A stretch of DNA of 64,000 nt from Jonesia denitrificans DSM 20603 (GCF_000024065.1 NC_013174.1:682001-746000), one strand, 5' to 3'; counted from the first letter of the stretch, positions 36,334-50,402 are shown. The notes: generated by a model not told the origin, from the letters alone. Numbers and translations: made by a program.

Positions 36334-38732
36334 TGCCATACTCGCGTTTGGTAGTCGCGAATCGACCGGTCAGAGGAAAAGAACCCAGTACGCGCCACGT
36401 TGAGAATAGCGCTGCGTGTCCACTGATCTGGGTTGGCGTAGTGACGGTCGACGGCTTCTTGGCACCGTGCGTAGTCCTCGTAATCCGCGAGAGCCATGAA
36501 CCGGTCGTTCCACAGCCAGTCGGATACAAGCGACTCGTAACGCCCAGGTTCAGAGGGGCTAAAAGCTCCTGACGAGATGGTGTCGATGGCCAAAGCAAGA
36601 TCAGCAGATTGCTCATAGACAGTGTGGGGGTGGTAGCCGTCGCGTTGTCGTTGGACAACGTCAGGTTCTGTCATTCCAAACAAGAAGAAATTGTCTGGGC
36701 CAACGAGTTCACGGATTTCCACGTTAGCGCCGTCCAGCGTGCCAATAGTCAACGCACCGTTCAGCGCAAATTTCATGTTGCCTGTTCCCGACGCTTCCTT
36801 GCCGGCTAACGAGATTTGCTCAGACAGATCTGCGGCAGGGATCGCGGTTTCTGCGAGTGTGACGTTGTAGTTAGCTGGAAAGGCAATGCTTAAGTAGGGG
36901 CGAATCTCGTCGTCCGCATTGAGCGTTGTGGCGACAGCGTTGATGAGCGAAATCGTTTCCTTGGCAAGCCGATACCCGGGGGCCGCCTTTGCACCGAAGA
37001 ACACAGTGCGTGGGGTAACCGTTGCAAGGTCAATCAGTCCATTCTTCATTTTCGCGTATTGGGTAATGACATGCAGAATTCGCAGTGACTGCCGTTTGTA
37101 CTCGTGGAGACGTTTCACCATGACGTCGAGCATGGCGTTGGTGTTGAGTTCGATCCCATCACGATTAGCAAGCGTGCGAGCAAGTCGTTCTTTGTTGTTG
37201 TGCTTGACTTCCCGGAAGGCTGCGATGAAGGCGGGGTCATCGACGTGGTCCTCGAGTCCACGCAGGAGATCAAGGTCCTTGAGCCACCTGTCACCAACAT
37301 TGAGGGTGTCAGAGATGAGGCTGGCTAGTTCAGGATTTGCCAGTGCGAGGAAGCGCCGCGGTGTGACCCCATTGGTGACGTTGGTAAAACGATCCGGCCA
37401 ATACGATGCGAATTGTGCCAATACCGAGGTGCGCAGAAGCTCTGAATGAAGTTCTGCTACCCCATTGACTGTGCGGGATCCGACTGTTGCTAGGTGTGCC
37501 ATACGCACCGCGCGAACCGGGTGTTCTTGGATGAGGGACATTGATCGAACGCGGAGTTCGTCCGCCCCGGATCGGCGGAGGTCATCGAGGAAGTGGTGGT
37601 TGATGGCGAAGATGATCTCAAGGTGCCGTGGCAGAAGCGGCCCCAGGATGTCAAGTGGCCATACTTCCAGGGCTTCAGGAAGGAGTGTGTGGCAGGTGTA
37701 GTTGAAGGTCTGTTGGGTGATGTGCCATGCGTCATCCCAGCTCAGGCCGTGCTCATCGAGGAGAAGTCGCATGAGCTCAGGAATGGCGATGACGGGGTGT
37801 GTGTCGTTGAGCTGGATGGTGACGGCATCAGGGAGAGTGTGGAGCGAGCGTCCGGCCTTGAGGTGTCTGGTGAGCAGGTCATGGAGGGACGCTGCCGCGA
37901 AGAAGTACTGCTGGGTCAGACGAAGTGTGCGTCCTTGGGGAGTGGAATCTTCGGGATAGAGGACGTGTGAGATTGTTTCTGCGTAGGTGCGTGCAGCGAC
38001 TGCTTTTTCGTAGTCTCCTGAGTTGAATATGGTGAGGTCGAAGGCATCTGTTGCTCGTGCACTCCATAACCTCAGGAGATTGACAGTGTGGGACTTGTAT
38101 CCGGGAACGAGGTAGTCACAAGGAATGGCAAGGACGTGCCGTTCGGGTACCCAGCGTCGTGTTGTGTTGTCACCGTCAACGTGTCCACCAAGATGGACTG
38201 TGACTGCGCGTTCTGGATGGCTGATCTCCCATGGGCTTCCGTGAGCCAGCCAGGTGTCTGGTTGTTCGTGTTGATTTCCGTCCTGAAATGTTTGTCGGAA
38301 GATGCCATAGTCGTACCGTATTCCGTACCCTGTGGCGGGGATCTCCAGGGTGGCGAGGGAATCCATGAAGCAGGCAGCAAGTCTTCCTAGTCCGCCGTTA
38401 CCGAGGCCTGGTTCGACTTCTCGGCTGGTGATGTCGTCGAGTGATAGACCTAGGGAGGCGAGGGCCTCTCGAGCTGTGTCGGTGAGTTCAGTGGCGAGGA
38501 GTGCGTTGCGGGTTTGGGTACCCAGGAGATATTCGGCGGACAGGTAGGCGACGTGTCGTTGCGGTGTGGTTGACGGATTGCCGTGGGTGGTCTGCCACGT
38601 GTCGATGAGTTCGGCTCGTACTGTGTGGGCGAGTGCGGTACGCAGGTCGACGTCGCTAGCGCTGTGGAGGTCGACTCCGCGGAGATGACGCAGTGTGGTG
38701 GTGAAGCGGTCGGCGAAGTGTGTGGCGTCCAT
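36318..38732 (-). CDS. glgP: Glycogen/alpha-glucan phosphorylase
   Basis: 804 aa. Releases glucose 1-phosphate from alpha-1,4-glucans. Typical blocks: YLSAEYLLG, EVEPGLGNGGLGRLAACFMDS, TNVTNGVTPRRFL, VKRLHEYKRQ, FFGAKAAPGYRLAK and the PLP site KEASGTGNMKFALNG (Lys of GNMK). I start at ATG 38732 (MDATHFADRF), which aligns with relatives; the frame is open to 38888 but the extra 52 residues are Pro/Thr-rich and no ribosome site supports them. Neither start has a clear ribosome site. Convergent with the chemoreceptor gene, divergent from the rRNA operon. Confidence 0.93.
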   Translation of the reverse strand: MDATHFADRFTTTLRHLRGVDLHSASDVDLRTALAHTVRAELIDTWQTTHGNPSTTPQRHVAYLSAEYLLGTQTRNALLATELTDTAREALASLGLSLDDITSREVEPGLGNGGLGRLAACFMDSLATLEIPATGYGIRYDYGIFRQTFQDGNQHEQPDTWLAHGSPWEISHPERAVTVHLGGHVDGDNTTRRWVPERHVLAIPCDYLVPGYKSHTVNLLRLWSARATDAFDLTIFNSGDYEKAVAARTYAETISHVLYPEDSTPQGRTLRLTQQYFFAAASLHDLLTRHLKAGRSLHTLPDAVTIQLNDTHPVIAIPELMRLLLDEHGLSWDDAWHITQQTFNYTCHTLLPEALEVWPLDILGPLLPRHLEIIFAINHHFLDDLRRSGADELRVRSMSLIQEHPVRAVRMAHLATVGSRTVNGVAELHSELLRTSVLAQFASYWPDRFTNVTNGVTPRRFLALANPELASLISDTLNVGDRWLKDLDLLRGLEDHVDDPAFIAAFREVKHNNKERLARTLANRDGIELNTNAMLDVMVKRLHEYKRQSLRILHVITQYAKMKNGLIDLATVTPRTVFFGAKAAPGYRLAKETISLINAVATTLNADDEIRPYLSIAFPANYNVTLAETAIPAADLSEQISLAGKEASGTGNMKFALNGALTIGTLDGANVEIRELVGPDNFFLFGMTEPDVVQRQRDGYHPHTVYEQSADLALAIDTISSGAFSPSEPGRYESLVSDWLWNDRFMALADYEDYARCQEAVDRHYANPDQWTRSAILNVARTGFFSSDRSIRDYQTRVWQRPTK

Positions 38733-39080
38733 GTCAGTCCGTTTCGCTGTGGGGCGGGCAAAGGGGGAGCGCGATACTGCCGCTGGTTGCGATGCTACCG
38801 GTTGGAGGCTCACGGCACCTGGGTTCTTTGACTGTCGATGCGTGGGCGGTTTAGTAGGCGGGGTCCGTTCGCCTGTGGTTGGCGTCACGTGGCGCGGGTT
38901 TGATTTCGGTGCTGGGAGTGGGTAGTGTTTTCATTCGTTGGCCTGCACGGCAGATAGCGAATAGTTATCTGGTTCGGGTTCTTCTCCCTGATGATTGTCC
39001 TGCTGTTGTGGTGGGGTGGTTGTTGTGGGTTTGTGGTTTGTTATCTCAATAGTGTGTTTTGTAGTTGTTTTGTTTGTTGT

Positions 39081-39104
39081 CTGGCTGCCTTGTTTGGTGG
39101 TTGG
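39081..39104 (+). repeat. Leader repeat copy 1
   Basis: 24-base exact direct repeat beginning CTGGCTGCCTTG, identical to 39184-39207; an imperfect copy lies between them at 39127-39148 and a partial one in the 16S-23S spacer near 41006-41021. Confidence 0.85.
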
Positions 39105-39183
39105 ATTTTTTTAGTCAATTTTGCGATGGCTGCCTGTTTGGGTGGTTGTTGTGGGGTTGGGATTTTCTTTGTATGGATGAGGG

Positions 39184-39207
39184 CTGGCTGCCTTGTTTGG
39201 TGGTTGG
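39184..39207 (+). repeat. Leader repeat copy 2
   Basis: Exact copy of 39081-39104, ending 13 bases before the predicted 16S 5' end. Possibly a pre-rRNA processing or antitermination element. Confidence 0.85.
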
Positions 39208-39220
39208 TTTTTGTTTGGTT

Positions 39221-40772
<1,552 letters not shown>

Positions 40773-40947
40773 AGTAACACGTTCCCCTTTTTTTGTGTGA
40801 TGGGTTCCCTTTGTTGTGAAGGGGGCTGGGCACGGGGGTTTGTGGTTGTGGAAAGCAAACATTTTTGTGATGGCTATGAGACACACTGTTGGGTTATCGG
40901 GTCGCAAACCTGGTTGTTCCCTGCTTTGCCTGGCTTCATGTCATGTC

Positions 40948-40958
40948 TTGTTGTTTGA
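40948..40958 (+). promoter_or_regulatory. boxA-like antitermination element in spacer
   Basis: TTGTTGTTTGA resembles the boxA core TGTTGTTTGA of mycobacterial rRNA operons. Confidence 0.5.
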
Positions 40959-41056
40959 TGTGATTGTGGTTGGGTGTGGGTGGGGGTTGGTTTGTGGTTG
41001 GTTGTCTGCCTTGTGTGGTTGCGCTTTGTGGTGTGGCTGTGTGGGGTGGGTTTGTT

Positions 41057-41081
41057 GGTTGTGAACTGGATAGTGGACGTG
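41057..41081 (+). other. 5' strand of the 23S pre-rRNA processing stem
   Basis: Complementary to 44247-44271, 22 of 25 positions by Watson-Crick pairing plus one G-U. This long-range stem encloses the 23S gene and is a likely RNase III substrate. Confidence 0.75.
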
Positions 41082-41120
41082 ATGATGCATCTTTGTGTGT
41101 CTGTAATGTTTTTTTGTTGT

Positions 41121-44222
<3,102 letters not shown>

Positions 44223-44246
44223 CACCACACAAACACACCTGCACAC

Positions 44247-44271
44247 CACGTCCACTACCCGGTTCACCACC
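44247..44271 (+). other. 3' strand of the 23S pre-rRNA processing stem
   Basis: Partner of 41057-41081, between the 23S and 5S genes; the surrounding 44220-44300 is C/A-rich, the mirror image of the G/T-rich spacer. Confidence 0.75.
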
Positions 44272-44318
44272 CACAAACCACCAACCACCACACCACACGG
44301 TTCAGTGGCCCACACAAC

Positions 44319-44435
44319 TCGCGGTCGTCATAGCGGCAGGGAAACGCCCGGTCCCATCCCGAACCCGGAAGCTAAGCCTACCAGCGCCGATGGTACTGCA
44401 CCCGACAGGGTGTGGGAGAGTAGGACACGACCGCA
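44319..44435 (+). rRNA. rrf: 5S ribosomal RNA
   Basis: Terminal helix GCGGTCGT (44321-44328)/ACGACCGC (44427-44434) and the conserved CCCATCCCGAACCCGGAAG and GATGGTACTGC segments. Ends estimated to a few bases. Confidence 0.95.
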
Positions 44436-44445
44436 ACACCACCAC

Positions 44446-44496
44446 AAAAAGGGTGGGGTACTCGCAAGGAAACCTTGCCAGTACCCCACCCTTTTC
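44446..44496 (+). terminator. Terminator of the rRNA operon
   Basis: Long stem of about 22 bp with few mismatches (left part AAAAGGGTGGGGTACT) and AAA loop region, followed by CTTTTCCC. Confidence 0.88.
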
Positions 44497-44559
44497 CCAT
44501 ACCCACAACAACACCACACCACCCAGCGTGTAACAAGAACACCACCCCAACACCCCTCA

Positions 44560-44565
44560 TACAAT
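44560..44565 (+). promoter_or_regulatory. -10 element (leaderless) of DUF6350 gene
   Basis: TACAAT ends 7 bases before ATG 44573; no ribosome site. Confidence 0.6.
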
Positions 44566-44572
44566 AAACACC

Positions 44573-45955
44573 ATGACAACCCCGCGGCGCTACACCAGTC
44601 GGCCCCACAAAACAGGAGACGTCACAGGCGACAACTCTGTCCCAACCAGCGACACTCGCCGCCCAGCGCCCACACAGCAGAAACGCTCTCTCAACTCGCG
44701 CAAGACCACGACAAGTACGCACCACGCTGACACGCGTCACGCCGACCAACAGCAAACAGACCTCTGGCGTAGCCTCTTGGCGGGGGTCCAAAGCTATCTG
44801 TTCACTGTGCTACTCGTTGTCATACCTGTGGTCGCGACCGTCACAATCTCAACAACACTCCTTGATCAAGATGCCCAGATCGGTTCCGCTATCCACTCAG
44901 GATTTATGGTGTGGTTACTCGCCCATGGTCATCACGCCACAATCGCAGACGCCACACTGTCGTTGATCCCCTGGGGACTGACAATCGTGATGATGCTTGC
45001 CGCACGCGCCTCAGCGCGACGCACCGCAACACCACAATGGCGTAGCGGTGTTGTGTACACCGCAACCTACTCGATGCTCATGGTGATCACCGCGATCATT
45101 GTTGGAGTTCCAGGGACAGGATGGCTGCGCTCGCTCGTCCTCACGTTGGTTTTCGCCCTGGGAACATGGCTGTGGGGTGTGCATAAACCTGGGCAGCCAG
45201 TGATCCTCCCCACGCAGTTCGTCCAGACAGTCCGTGCGATCCCGTGGTGGGTCCGGCACGCGGTCCGGACCGGGACGATTGTGACGACCGGGCTCATGAT
45301 CTTGGGTGCCGTGGTGACATGTGTGTGGCTGTATACGTCACGTGATGCGATGGCCCAAATACTTGGGCAATGGACCCTGGATGCGCCGAGCGGAATCGCT
45401 TTAGGGGTCACGCAAGCACTGTACGTACCCACGGTGATTGTGTGGGCAACCGCGTGGAGTGTAGGAGGCGCATTCACGCTTGGCAGCCACACCCACTTTT
45501 CGTTTCACCACGTTGCGGGAGGGCCAGTGCCAGCGCTTCCCATGCTCGGTGCGACACCAACAGAGCCTGCGTCGACCCTCACCGTCTGGCTTTTGGCGTT
45601 CATTGTTCTTGTATGGTCAGCGGTCGTCGGGTGGAACGCGGTCTCGCGGCTGAAGTCCGCACGGTGGAGTACTGTCGTGGCGATGCCAATTCTCGCCAGC
45701 GGGACCGCGATGGTGTTGTTGGCTGCACTGTCGCTGATGACAGCGGGAAGTATAGGACCTGGTGTTCTTGCGCGCGTAGGTGTTGACCTTGTGCCGACTG
45801 CCCTGGCCGCTGCTGTCTTGCTTGTCCCCGCGCACTTCCTTGGTGGGTTACTCGGCTCCCGGCTGGTACGCCGTCACATCACAGCATGGGGTCGATCGAT
45901 GCGTGGGCGCCGTCAACAAGATGCTCCGTCCCCGGAAGACCATGTGGCCTCCTAG
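44573..45955 (+). CDS. DUF6350 / PerM-like multi-spanning membrane protein
   Basis: 460 aa. A polar, Thr/Arg-rich N-terminus of ~60 residues precedes 8-9 hydrophobic segments (for example YLFTVLLVVIPVVATVTI, TYSMLMVITAIIVGVPG, TWLWGVHKPGQPVILP). Matches the DUF6350 family, whose mycobacterial member PerM supports cell division; identification rests on topology and its position directly before purN and purH, as in mycobacteria. Overlaps the convergent gene 45952-46455 by 4 bases. Confidence 0.75.
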   Translation: MTTPRRYTSRPHKTGDVTGDNSVPTSDTRRPAPTQQKRSLNSRKTTTSTHHADTRHADQQQTDLWRSLLAGVQSYLFTVLLVVIPVVATVTISTTLLDQDAQIGSAIHSGFMVWLLAHGHHATIADATLSLIPWGLTIVMMLAARASARRTATPQWRSGVVYTATYSMLMVITAIIVGVPGTGWLRSLVLTLVFALGTWLWGVHKPGQPVILPTQFVQTVRAIPWWVRHAVRTGTIVTTGLMILGAVVTCVWLYTSRDAMAQILGQWTLDAPSGIALGVTQALYVPTVIVWATAWSVGGAFTLGSHTHFSFHHVAGGPVPALPMLGATPTEPASTLTVWLLAFIVLVWSAVVGWNAVSRLKSARWSTVVAMPILASGTAMVLLAALSLMTAGSIGPGVLARVGVDLVPTALAAAVLLVPAHFLGGLLGSRLVRRHITAWGRSMRGRRQQDAPSPEDHVAS

Positions 45956-46455
45956 TTGGTTGAGGAGGGGCGCGACAGGAACGACTGTCCGTACCGTTCA
46001 GTGAGCGCATCTTCATACTCGTGGTCACAAGCCCGGGTTGCCTGGTTGGTGACTGCCTCGTTGTGACACGTTTGGTATGCCATTTCAATGTCCCACCGTG
46101 TCAACGATAAGGCGACAGATAAAGTGAGGAAAATGCTGAGTCCAGCCCCGACCCACACGGGAATCTGTTGACCTTTTGGGGTCTGAAGTGTAGAGCCGAG
46201 TTGGATTGTTCGAACGGCGGCGACAGTTCCCCACAGCCCAAAGATGATCGCTGTTGCACGCAGTGGTAGGGGCATCATCGATGTGAGGAGTGTGGCAAGC
46301 ATCAACGTTGCTGTCAGCGTTGTGCGGGAAGACAGTCGTTTGAGTTCGTCAGGGCGTGGTGGTTCAGGGGCGGGGTCTGTGTGCTGTGGTGGTGGACTGT
46401 GGTCGCGACGGCGTTCTACCTCGTCCTTGCTGGGGACATGAAAGGGATTGCTCAT
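45952..46455 (-). CDS. Small membrane protein, unknown function
   Basis: 167 aa. Polar Pro-rich N-terminus, then three hydrophobic stretches (~45-60, ~62-82, ~100-122) and a polar C-terminus with two Cys (YQTCHNEAV, RACDHEYEDA) that may form a disulfide. Family not recognised. ATG 46455 has GACAAT 6 bases upstream, like other leaderless genes here; GTG 46473 is the alternative. Confidence 0.68.
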   Translation of the reverse strand: MSNPFHVPSKDEVERRRDHSPPPQHTDPAPEPPRPDELKRLSSRTTLTATLMLATLLTSMMPLPLRATAIIFGLWGTVAAVRTIQLGSTLQTPKGQQIPVWVGAGLSIFLTLSVALSLTRWDIEMAYQTCHNEAVTNQATRACDHEYEDALTERYGQSFLSRPSSTN

Positions 46456-46461
46456 TGTTCC

Positions 46462-46467
46462 ATTGTC
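46462..46467 (-). promoter_or_regulatory. -10-like element of gene 45952-46455
   Basis: GACAAT on the minus strand, 6 bases before ATG 46455. Confidence 0.4.
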
Positions 46468-46561
46468 CCTCACACCCAGGATCGTCGCGGTGCCCTTGTG
46501 ATAATGTCACGTCCGGGGAATCGCCCCAGAGGTTTCATGAACTGTGGGAAAGTGAGCTGAC

Positions 46562-47239
46562 ATGTCCACTGGTGAGACATCACCACCATTACAGGCGGCC
46601 AATGTCTTCTCAGACGAACGAACACGGGTTGTTCTGCTTGCGTCAGGAAGTGGAACGAATGTGAGGGCTCTACTTGACGCGCAACGCCGTGACGATTTCG
46701 GTGCGCGCATCGTTGCTCTTGTCACTGATCTTCCTGGGACAGGCGCAGAAAGGCACGCGCATAATCATGGAGTGCCAGTCACTGTAGTGAACTTTCGTGA
46801 CTACACCGAACGTGTGGCTTGGGATCGGGCGCTGCGTGAAGCAGTGTCTCAGTACAACCCCGATTTCGTGGTCTCTGCTGGTTTTATGCGGATTCTTGCC
46901 CCCACTTTTGTGCAAGCGTTCCCTCACCGTATTCTCAACACCCACCCGGCGCTATTACCTGCTTTCCCGGGGGCACATGGTGTTCGAGATGCGCTTGCGT
47001 ACGGAGTGAAGGTCACTGGATGCACCCTTCATGTGGTGGATGAAGGGACGGATACTGGGCCGATCATTGCGCAGGTCGCTGTTCCCGTCAATAGTGATGA
47101 CACAGTTGAGACGTTGCACGAGCGGATCAAGGTGCAGGAGCGGGAGATGCTCACCCGGTGGGTGTCAGACATTGGGCACCGTGGGCTTGTGGTGACTGGG
47201 CGTCACGCCGGTCTTGGGGCGAACGGCTCCGGCGTATAG
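46562..47239 (+). CDS. purN: Phosphoribosylglycinamide formyltransferase
   Basis: 225 aa. Transfers the formyl group of 10-formyl-THF to GAR in purine synthesis. VVLLASGSGTNVRALLDA (~23-40), SAGFMRILAP, catalytic region NTHPALLPAFPGAHGVRDAL with the His, and DEGTDTGPIIAQ with the Asp. A ~20-residue N-terminal extension precedes the core; ATG 46562 has only a weak ribosome site. Upstream of purH with the ZTP riboswitch between them. Confidence 0.96.
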   Translation: MSTGETSPPLQAANVFSDERTRVVLLASGSGTNVRALLDAQRRDDFGARIVALVTDLPGTGAERHAHNHGVPVTVVNFRDYTERVAWDRALREAVSQYNPDFVVSAGFMRILAPTFVQAFPHRILNTHPALLPAFPGAHGVRDALAYGVKVTGCTLHVVDEGTDTGPIIAQVAVPVNSDDTVETLHERIKVQEREMLTRWVSDIGHRGLVVTGRHAGLGANGSGV

Positions 47240-47243
47240 ACTG

Positions 47244-47334
47244 TGTGGTGGTGACAACTGGCGAGGGTGGAATTAACCACCGGGGAGTGACCGCGAACCT
47301 CATTGCGCGCCGCCCGCCTGGGTGCGAGGTCGTC
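47244..47334 (+). ncRNA. ZTP riboswitch (pfl motif)
   Basis: Shows the conserved parts of the pfl/ZTP aptamer: ACTGGCGAGGGTGGA, then ACCACCGGGGAGTGACCGCG, a linker, and the 3' domain CGCCCGCCTGGGTGCGAGG. It lies 57 bases before the purH start. ZTP/ZMP signals 10-formyl-THF shortage, and purH uses 10-formyl-THF to process ZMP, so control of purH is logical. A small hairpin (47341-47358) and AGGTCG/CGACCT complementarity (47327-47332 with 47367-47372) could be the expression platform. Confidence 0.9.
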
Positions 47335-47391
47335 TAAATCTGTGCCCCTATGGGCGCAATCGTGATCGACCTGTCTGCCCGAGGAGTAGTT

Positions 47392-48993
47392 GTGTCTGCT
47401 GTGTCATCTCCCGTTTCGTCGTTGCCTCTTGATTCTCGCCGCCCAGTGTCTCGTGCCCTTATTTCGGTGTACGACAAGACTGGGTTGGTTGACCTGGCTA
47501 CTAGTCTGCATGAGCGTGGCGTCGCTATTGTCTCTACTGGTTCCACTGCAGCCACGATTGCTGGCGCAGGCATTCCGGTGACCGCTGTTGAGCAGGTGAC
47601 GGGTTTCCCTGAATGCTTGGAAGGCCGTGTGAAAACGCTGCATCCGCGGGTGCATGCTGGAATTCTTGCTGATATGCGTAAACCTGATCATGCGGCTCAG
47701 CTGGATGAGTTGGGTGTTGAACCGTTTGATCTTGTTGTGGTGAACCTCTACCCGTTTACACAGACTGTTCAGTCGGGTGCCAGCCCAGATGAATGTGTGG
47801 AGCAGATTGACATTGGTGGTCCGTCAATGGTTCGCGCAGCGGCGAAGAACCACCCGACGGTTGCTGTTGTGGTGGACCCGGCTCGCTACACCACAGTGAT
47901 TGATGCTGTGGACAATGGTGGTTTTACCTTTGCGGAACGCCGGATGCTCGCAGCAGACGCGTTTGCTCATACTGCTGCGTATGATGTGGCGGTTGCGTCG
48001 TGGTTCGCGGACCAGTACACGCCAGACGATGCGGCTGTTGCCTCTGGTCGTGGCGTGGTCACTGGGGGTGTGTGGCAGCGTTCAGCAGTGCTGCGGTATG
48101 GGGAGAACCCGCATCAGCGCGCGGCACTGTATCAGGATGGAACTGCCAGTGGGGTTGCTGGTGCGACGCAATTGCACGGCAAGGAGATGAGCTACAACAA
48201 CTATGTCGACGCTGATGCGGCGTGGCGTGCGGCGTTTGATCATGATGAACCTGCGGTGGCAATCATCAAACACGCGAATCCGTGTGGGATCGCAGTGGGA
48301 GCGGATATTGCACAAGCACATGAGCGTGCGCATGCGTGTGATCCGGTGTCGGCTTTTGGTGGTGTGATTGCCGCGAACCGTCCGGTCAGTGTTGCTGCGG
48401 CTACACAGATTTCACAGATTTTCACCGAAGTTGTCATTGCTCCCGGGTATGAGCAGGGGGCACTGGAGGTGTTGTCTGCGAAGAAGAACATTCGGGTGTT
48501 GACTGCCCTGGAGCCGCAAGTCGGCGGAGTGGAGGTGCGTCCGGTTTCTGGTGGTGTGTTGGTCCAGGACCGCGATGCGATTGATGCGCCTGGTGATGCG
48601 GTGGAGAACTGGACGTTGGTGTGTGGCGAGCCAGCTGATGAGGGAACCCTCAATGATTTGCGGTTTGCGTGGCGTGCGGTGCGGGCCGTGAAATCGAATG
48701 CAATTTTGTTGGCCGCTGAGGGGGCATCTGTGGGCGTGGGTATGGGACAGGTGAACCGTGTTGATTCGTGCCGACTTGCTGTGGAACGGGCTGGTGAGGA
48801 CCGGGCGCGGGGTGCGGTGGCTGCGTCGGATGCATTCTTCCCGTTTGCTGATGGTGTGCAAGTCCTCATTGATGCCGGGGTGCGGGCTGTGGTTCAGCCG
48901 GGTGGTTCTGTGCGTGATGAGGAAGTGATTGAGGCTGCACGTGCGGCTGGAGTGACCATGTATGTCACGGGAACTCGCCACTTCGCCCACTAA
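47392..48993 (+). CDS. purH: Bifunctional AICAR formyltransferase / IMP cyclohydrolase
   Basis: 533 aa, last two steps of IMP synthesis. N-terminal MGS-like cyclohydrolase domain ([49 protein letters not shown]) and AICARFT domain ([57 protein letters not shown]). GTG 47392 with GAGGAG 5 bases upstream fits relatives; the frame open from 47350 lies in the riboswitch platform. Ends before a terminator. Confidence 0.97.
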   Translation: MSAVSSPVSSLPLDSRRPVSRALISVYDKTGLVDLATSLHERGVAIVSTGSTAATIAGAGIPVTAVEQVTGFPECLEGRVKTLHPRVHAGILADMRKPDHAAQLDELGVEPFDLVVVNLYPFTQTVQSGASPDECVEQIDIGGPSMVRAAAKNHPTVAVVVDPARYTTVIDAVDNGGFTFAERRMLAADAFAHTAAYDVAVASWFADQYTPDDAAVASGRGVVTGGVWQRSAVLRYGENPHQRAALYQDGTASGVAGATQLHGKEMSYNNYVDADAAWRAAFDHDEPAVAIIKHANPCGIAVGADIAQAHERAHACDPVSAFGGVIAANRPVSVAAATQISQIFTEVVIAPGYEQGALEVLSAKKNIRVLTALEPQVGGVEVRPVSGGVLVQDRDAIDAPGDAVENWTLVCGEPADEGTLNDLRFAWRAVRAVKSNAILLAAEGASVGVGMGQVNRVDSCRLAVERAGEDRARGAVAASDAFFPFADGVQVLIDAGVRAVVQPGGSVRDEEVIEAARAAGVTMYVTGTRHFAH

Positions 48994-49030
48994 ACGTGGG
49001 GTGGGGTCGTGGTTTTCCCATGATGGAGCA

Positions 49031-49066
49031 ACGATGGGGCAGTGTCTGTGGATGCTGCCCCATCGT
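49031..49066. terminator. Terminator after purH
   Basis: Perfect 12-bp stem ACGATGGGGCAG with a 12-base loop between converging purH and the oxidoreductase gene. Confidence 0.8.
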
Positions 49067-49082
49067 GCTGTCTGGGTTTGGG

Positions 49083-50396
49083 TTATGGGTGGGTGCGCAG
49101 TGTTTTGAGGGGCACTGTTGTGTCGGTGAGGGATGCGCTGTTGACGTGGGTGGGGCCGTGCGCGAGGAGTTTGCGGGCACCTGCTGTGTCACGGGGAGAG
49201 TTGACAATGAGGACTGCGGTGAGGAGCGCATCGTCAGTGTGGTAGAACGTGACCCATGAGGTGGCGCTGTAGACGCGGGTGGTTGTGGTGTGGTCCTGGT
49301 GGGGCACCCCAAACACGTCGATGTGGTGTGGGCCGATTCGTGAGAACGTGTGTGGCGCGGGACGTGGGATGGGTGGGGGCTGCTCATTGTTGTCGCTGGC
49401 GATGATTGCGGCGGCGAGAAGGGTGGGGGCGGTGAGTGCTGTCATCCAATGCCCTGGGGTGATGGCGCCCCAGTGGGGGTCAGCCCAGGTGGCGCAGTCA
49501 CCGACGGCGTGAAGGCCTGGCAGTACCTGCCCGTTGATGGTGACCTGACCGTTGTTGTTTGCGGGGATGGGGGAGCCGGGCGGTAGGGGGGCCGCCTCAG
49601 GGAGGGTGGTGAGTAGTTCCGTGTGTGGTGTGGCGCCGAGTGCGGCGACCACGACGTCGTAGGAGGCCTGCCATGATGGGCCGTGCGGGGGTTGTGCGGT
49701 CACGCGTGTGCGGTCGTGGTCGTGGGTGACGTTTGTGATGACGGTTGATGTGTGGATCGTGATGTTGGGAAGGAGCGTGCTGATTCGTGCGCCGTGTTCT
49801 GCTCCGAGCTGAGCGGCGAGGAGAGTTGGTGCTGCTTCGTAGATGGTGATGGTGTGGCCGTGAGCGTGGAGGTGGGCTGCGAGTTCTATCCCGATCCAGC
49901 CGCCTCCAATGATGGCAACGTGTGCGGGGGTGGTGAGTGCGGCGCGTAGGCGGGCGGCGTCGTCGAGGGTGCGCAGCGTGGCGACTGACTCCCATGCGGG
50001 TGGGGTGATTGCCGATGCGCCGGTCGCGAGAACAACGTGGTGCGCGTCCCAGCATTCCCCGCCTGTGGTGGTCACCTGCCAGCGTGGCTCTGGATGTGGC
50101 GGCGGGTGGTGGGCTGTTGCCTGCGGGTGCACAGGTATGGCGGTGAGAGTGAGGGCGCGAGTGTTGTGGGCGATGGTCGTCGCTGCGGCTGGGGTGTTCA
50201 GTGCGAGGTCCTCATCGAGGAGTACTGCTTCGGGGTGGGTGAGGAGGTCTTTTGACAGTGGTGGGCGGTCGTAAGGTGGAGTGTTTTCTCCGTTGAGGAG
50301 AGTGATGGACCCGGTGTGGCCAGCGTCGCGCAGGCAGTGAACGGTCCGGATACCGGCAAGACCTGCCCCGACAACCAGCACATCAGTGAACGTCAT
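49083..50396 (-). CDS. FAD-dependent pyridine nucleotide-disulfide family oxidoreductase (ferredoxin reductase-like)
   Basis: 437 aa. FAD-binding DVLVVGAGLAGIRTVHCLRD (~5-24) with PPYDRPPLSKDLL, NAD-binding VAIIGGGWIGIELAAHLHAHG (~155), and the second FAD motif LHAVGDCATW. The layout with a C-terminal reductase domain matches Rieske/[2Fe-2S] ferredoxin reductases of the BphA4/rubredoxin reductase group; no ferredoxin or oxygenase gene is adjacent. ATG 50396 has TATAGT 6 bases upstream (leaderless). Divergent from the riboflavin operon. Confidence 0.88.
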   Translation of the reverse strand: MTFTDVLVVGAGLAGIRTVHCLRDAGHTGSITLLNGENTPPYDRPPLSKDLLTHPEAVLLDEDLALNTPAAATTIAHNTRALTLTAIPVHPQATAHHPPPHPEPRWQVTTTGGECWDAHHVVLATGASAITPPAWESVATLRTLDDAARLRAALTTPAHVAIIGGGWIGIELAAHLHAHGHTITIYEAAPTLLAAQLGAEHGARISTLLPNITIHTSTVITNVTHDHDRTRVTAQPPHGPSWQASYDVVVAALGATPHTELLTTLPEAAPLPPGSPIPANNNGQVTINGQVLPGLHAVGDCATWADPHWGAITPGHWMTALTAPTLLAAAIIASDNNEQPPPIPRPAPHTFSRIGPHHIDVFGVPHQDHTTTTRVYSATSWVTFYHTDDALLTAVLIVNSPRDTAGARKLLAHGPTHVNSASLTDTTVPLKTLRTHP

Positions 50397-50402
50397 ACAG
50401 TG

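Larger units (their letters stand above)
38733..39220. other. glgP promoter region and 16S rRNA leader
   Basis: 488 bases without a gene. The part next to glgP must hold its promoter (minus strand). From ~38990 the + strand becomes strikingly G/T-rich; this is the rRNA leader with three copies of a CTGCCT-GTTTGG-TGGTTG motif. A possible rRNA promoter is TTGGCC at 38938-38943 with A/T-rich sequence 18 bases later, but I cannot fix it. Short open frames here are by-products of composition. Confidence 0.5.

Noticed and set aside
38733-38888. 52-residue N-terminal extension of glycogen phosphorylase
   Set aside because: Low-complexity Pro/Thr residues, no ribosome site, and the core begins at MDATHFADRF as in relatives.
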